64,000 nucleotides of DNA from contig NC_055987.1 of NCBI RefSeq assembly GCF_018446385.1, forward strand, positions 5,603,705 to 5,667,704. The letters run 5' to 3'. The stretch is from Zingiber officinale. Taxonomy: Eukaryota > Streptophyta > Magnoliopsida > Zingiberales > Zingiberaceae. The position numbers and the translations under genes were made by a program. Below are positions 59,294 to 64,000 of this stretch, piece after piece; within the stretch, counting starts at the first letter, position 1; the number at the start of each line of letters is the position of its first letter. The notes beneath the pieces are model-generated. The model saw only the letters and a program-made list of their open reading frames with translations. It was not told the origin of the DNA and searched no databases.

Positions 59294-61922
59294 TAGAGGA
59301 TCTTTTCCTTGGTGATTTATGTTATTAGTGGGTGATCAGATCTGTTTATTGTTGAGGATCTTATGGTTAGGAATGTCTGTGATACAGACATGATGTGTCT
59401 TGGTTTTACCATTAGAGCTTACGGAGCCCTAGATGTTATCATGGACTTGATGATTTTAGTATTCCCTGGATGTTTGGATCTGTGCCCATTGTCTTTGTTG
59501 ACGATGTTGTGATTTATTACAGATCCGAGGTGAGACACGTGTATCACCTTTGCATAGTTCTAGAGATGTTTCGATGGAACATCTATATGCGAAGATCAGT
59601 AGTGCGTGTTTTGGGTGTCTTCTGTGAGATGTTTGAGACACATGGTCACTGGTAGGAGTATGCCATGGTTCCACAGGAGATAGAGGTTGTTACCGTTGGG
59701 AGCAGCCGAAATCAGTGCAGGAGATTCGCAGTCCTTGGGACTGGCAGGATATTATAGACCTTTCGTCGAGGGTTTCTTTCGCATAGTTATGCTACTTACA
59801 CGCCTGACCAGGAAAGGCGTGAAGTTCACTTGGACTGAGGATTTCAAGACCAGCTTCTAGGAGCTGAAGCGGAGACCATTGTCGGCTCCGATTTTGATTT
59901 TTCCTTTTGGAGAGGACGGATTCGTACTTTATACCGACGCATCTCTACAGGATTTGGACGCTGTTTTGATGCAGCATGTTAGAGTAGTCTCCTATGCTTC
60001 TCGTCGGTTGAAGAAGCATGAGAAGAACTACCCTGTATATGATCTGGAGCTAGTCGTCATTATTTTTGCCATGAAGATTTGGCGACAATGTTTATATGAC
60101 GTTACATTTGAGATTCTCACTGACCATAAGAGTCTCAAATATCGGTTTACTTAGAAGGAACTTAATGTCCGACAGAGGAGATGGATGGAGTTCCTGAAGG
60201 ATTTTGATTGTACCCTTAGCTATCACCCAGGAAAAGCTAATGTGGTTGTCGTTGTACTTAGACAGAAGTCCAGAGGGACTTTGGCTTGTCACCGAGTTTC
60301 CGTTATAGACTTGGTTCAGGGTTTCGCTGAGTTAGACCTTGAGGAGCAGGGATCTACAGAGCAGGGTATTCTGGTTACCATGGTTGCTCAGTCGTCGATC
60401 AGGACGAGGATCCGAGAGGCACAGGCTGGTGATCAGCATTTGCAGTTTATTAGTAGCCAGATAGCTTCCGGGCAGCAGACCGAGTTCACACGAGACGAGG
60501 AGGGTATTATATACTTCCGAGGTAGATTATGCGTACCTCAGTCTCATCCGGTTTTATAAGAGTTACTTCCGGAGGCTCATCGCTCATGATTTGCTGTCCA
60601 CCCAGGCGGTACCTGCGTGTACCTAGATTTGAGGTGTTTCTATTGGTGGAACGACATGAAGGAAGACATCACGGATTTTGTAGCTAGATGTCTTGTCCGT
60701 CAGCAGGTGAAGGCCGAGCACCAGATACCTGTCGGTTTATTTCAGTGGATTCCTATTCCCGAGTGGAAATGGGAACATATTACCATGGACTTTGTGGTGA
60801 GTTTGCCGAGGACATGATGAGACCATGACGCGATTTGGGTAATCTTTGATCAATTACCCAAATCCGCGCACGTTTTGGCTAATCGGAGGACAGATTTCCT
60901 GGATCGATTGGTAGATCTGTTTTGCCGGGGGATCATCAGATCACGTGGTGTCCCGTTGATTATTATTTCGGATGGAGACCCCGATTCACGTCTCGTTTTT
61001 TTTGACAGAGTCTGCAGTAGGCCTTTGGGCACGCAACTCTGTTTCAGTACAACTTTCCATCCGCAGACGGATGGACTGTTAGAGCGGACCATTCAGACTC
61101 TAGAGGACTTGCTGAGGTTTTGTGTATTGGATTTTAGGGGCAGTTGGGAGGACCATTTGCCATTGGTAGAGTTCGCCTACAACAACAGTTTTCATTCGCC
61201 TGTCTAGATGGCACCGTTTGAGGCGTTATATGGTAGACCTTGTCGGACACCCAACCTCTAGGATGAGGTTGGGGAGGCCCAGTTGTTGGGACCTCATAGA
61301 GCTCAGCAGAACGAAGAGTTGGTCCGTATTATCAGACGGAGAATGTTAGAGGCGCAGGATCGCCAGAAGTGTTATGTTGATCGGAGACGCAGACCCCTAG
61401 CGTTCTCTATTGGCGATCATGTATTTCTGCAAGATTCACCCACGAAAGGAGTAAAGAGATTTGGCCAGAGGTAAGCTAGCTCCGCGATACATTGGACCTT
61501 TCCAGATCTTGGAGAGGATTGGAGCGGTAGCTTATCGTTTGATACTATCATCGTTCCTGTCAGGTGTTCACGATGTATTCCATGTGTGGTATATATCCGA
61601 CTCGACAGATTTGTTGGCAGATATCTCAGTTACTATTCAGCCTGACGTCACCTATGAGGAAGTTCCGGTACGGATTCTCGACCGGAAAGAGCGTCAGTTG
61701 CGGAACAAGACTATCCGGCTGGTTAAAGTCGGATGACAGCATCATTCGAACGAGGAGGCTACTTGGGAGCTCGAGGATACTATCCGAGCTCGATATCCCC
61801 ATCTTTTCACTTGAGGAATGTGATTTGTTTACCGTTCGGCATTTATACTTTATATCTGTTGTTAGTACTTGCTGATGGTAGAAACGAAATTTGGGGACCA
61901 AATTTTTATTAGTGGGGGAGAA

Positions 61923-64000
61923 TGTAAAATACCGGAAATAGGCGAATATTAATAAGGGAATTTTCCGGAATTTTTAGAAATTTTTCGGAAATTTTTCGGA
62001 GCTCGTATGGACGAGTTAACGGGGATGAAAACGGAGTCCGGAAAAGCCTGTTTAGGCTACCCTGTTTTAATGAGGAAAAGTTTTAATTTTTCCTTTTCCT
62101 TTTCTTTTTCTTTTTTCTTCTTTTTCTCTGGTTTTCTCCGACGCTGAACCCGCGTGCCGACTTCTTCCTCTTCGCGCGCCCGACGCCACCGAGCCCTAAC
62201 CGCTCGAGGCGATTCTTCATCCCCTCTCCTCTCCCGAGCCGATCTTCACTTCTTCCCTCTTCTCATCTTTCTCTCCTTCTCTGCCGAGCCGGTCGAGCCA
62301 CCACCCGTCCACCTCTTTCGAGCGCCGGCAGCCGACCTTCCCCACTGCTCTCGGCCGACACCGTTCAACAACGCCAGCGTTCATTGGGTTGTGCCCTAGC
62401 GCCGCTGCCTCCCTTGCCCTATTGCGTTTTCCGGTCGCCACAGCCGATGCCGACGGACCAGAGCAACACTGTGCCCTAGATTTGCAGCGTCGCCGACCCA
62501 CTCTGCCCTAGTTATCTCCGACACTGCCCTCTTGCAGTGTGCTTCGCCCGCCACCGCCCTTATGATCTAGTGCTGGTCGGCCAGCCGTCGAGTGCCAGTA
62601 GCCACCTTGTTATCGGCTTGAGTGTCTGGCACTAGGGTTTCCAGCAGCAGCCTTGTCCGGTCCTTGGTCGTTGCAGGCAGTAAAGGAAGAGGTAAAGTGC
62701 TCAGGTTATGTTGGAAATTAGGGTTGTGGTTTGATTCCTGTGGTTGATCTCAGTTCTTGATTCTTGCTTGGACAGTTGGTGGAGTTTCCTGCTTGAGCAG
62801 CAACCTCTGTCTCCAGCAAAATCTTTGGTCCAACAATCCTAAGGTAAGGGTTTGGAGTGTGGTTGATTTGGCACGTTCTTGATACATGTTGTTTTAGGTA
62901 TGATTGTTTTGGTTGTAGGTGAATTATACTGGATGGTTAGGTTGATTAGGGTTTACCCTAATTTAGCCTTAAGGATTTTAATTAGCCATTTATTTGGATT
63001 GTAGCTAAATAAAAGAAATAATATACACATTGATACCACAGGACTTTGACGCGAGACGAGCATCTTGACGGCGAATTGGGACCGATTTGGATCTTGTTAT
63101 TTTGAGGCGGGTACCTCTTGACTTATCTTTTATGATATTGTCATTGGATATGCATAGTATTTTATAACTACATGCAATGAACATGTTTGCCTTTGGTATG
63201 TCACTGTTTGATATCCATAGCATGTTAGGTTTGTCACCTGTGATGTATCCGTGCTTATATCTCATGATTTGTTGCCATGATTATCTTGTTACCATGAGTA
63301 TCTTAGTTTCTAGAGTGACATACCATGCTTACTGAGGTTAGGACTAGGATTTGGATTGTTGTTTCTGGCCTGTGTATCTAGATTATCTGATACTTAGGTT
63401 TTTGTGCCATATCAGATTTGTGTACCTCTATTTGTATATCATATATGATTCGGGTGTTTAGACCCTGATTCTTTGATCTGTGTATATTGTTGGTACATAT
63501 GCTATGAAAGAGGGATATGATTTGGGTCTAGGTTGTTATGCCTTAGAGGATTTGTATACCCTAGATCTGCGGATTTGGCTTACTGATACTGTGGTACCCA
63601 TATTATGTATATATGGATTTTTCTATGCTGATCATGATATTCCATACTTATTATGTTCAGGACCATAGGTTTTTTTTTGATATTCTATCTGACATGTGTA
63701 TTCAAGATTTTGGTATGTGACCATCGCTTTTACAGTACCCATCTTGTATATATGGATATGGTTATGTTGATCAGTTTTTGTTATGTATAGTGACATGCAT
63801 CATGATTGCATGCTGTGCGATTGTCGGCTCCACTATGGTTGTGCCCATCGCCAGTTACATGTACTGCACACACCCCCACTCATGGTTTAGTGGTACATCA
63901 GACAGGTGTGTGGCGGTTCTGCTGTTTGGCTCCGTTGGTCTGAGGACTCAGCGTGGTAGCCGGCAGACAGTTCCGCTCTATTTGGCTCCGCTGGCATTTA
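61923..64000 (+). repeat. right LTR of element E (cut by window end)
   Basis: Starts TGTAAAATACCGG after the polypurine tract. It follows the left LTR closely; the first 550 bp show one substitution that I could see. The last 40 bases differ more than the rest. Confidence 0.85.

Larger units (their letters stand above)
54353..64000 (+). mobile_element. Gypsy chromovirus (E), young insertion with decayed pol, runs past the window
   Basis: Left LTR 54,353-57,377 (TGTAAAATACC..GGGCGTGACA), then a primer-site-like TGGTATCGAGC. The right LTR starts at 61,923 after the polypurine tract AGTGGGGGAGAA and is cut by the window end. Pol remains lie at about 59,460-61,800: reverse transcriptase (FVDD region), RNase H, integrase and a chromodomain-like end. 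These and the long LTRs suggest the Tekay/Del lineage. No gag or protease was recognised between 57,378 and 59,400. The LTRs are nearly identical over the first kilobase, so insertion is recent, yet pol is broken roughly eight to ten times. Confidence 0.85.

Overview
The window is plant nuclear DNA. Its genes have many introns with GT..AG borders, its AT-rich spacers hold MITEs, and its right half is nested LTR retrotransposons. Protein wording and gene architecture suggest a monocot; a ginger-like (Zingiberales) genome is a guess that rests only on the general character of the repeats.

Gene-bearing left half (1-30,051). Four host genes could be resolved exon by exon, with reading frame kept across every junction. 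(1) RPF1, a Brix-domain ribosome biogenesis factor, minus strand, 11 exons, 359 codons. (2) A PTPMT1-like dual-specificity phosphatase, minus strand, 6 exons, 370 codons; its acidic tail carries an exact 30-residue repeat three times, and its promoter has two CCACGTCATC elements. (3) A malectin-like/LRR receptor kinase (LRR-I class), minus strand, 13 exons, 918 codons. (4) An RGG-box RNA-binding protein of the HABP4/SERBP1 type, plus strand, 6 exons, 374 codons. The extreme left edge may hold the 5' end of a fifth gene. Between and inside these genes lie three copies of a Mutator-like foldback MITE, two hAT-type MITEs with 8-bp target duplications, two tRNA-like SINE heads, and one SINE with an 18-bp target duplication.

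Repeat-bearing right half (30,052-64,000). An old Copia fossil (C, minus strand) spans about 30,820-43,080 and is interrupted by two later insertions. One is element A (31,559-37,278), a rearranged gag-type LTR element. The other is element D (38,811-42,745), an old gag-only LTR element. Next come remnants of a Ptta/En/Spm-type transposon gene and element B (44,141-53,819), a young gag-only LTR element of the same family as A. B has itself received a hAT MITE (45,525-45,949) and a solo LTR (F, 50,219-51,974). Last is element E (54,353 to beyond the window), a Gypsy chromovirus with about 3-kb, nearly identical LTRs, a decayed pol region, and a stretch of hairpin arrays where gag would be expected.

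The four genes do not form a pathway; they are neighbours. The observations most worth a second look are the covarying hairpin arrays inside E, the integration of a self-inverted cDNA (A), the ATCGAT palindrome arrays shared by A, B and (in a different form) F, and the phosphatase with a tripled acidic tail and unfolded-protein-response-like promoter elements.
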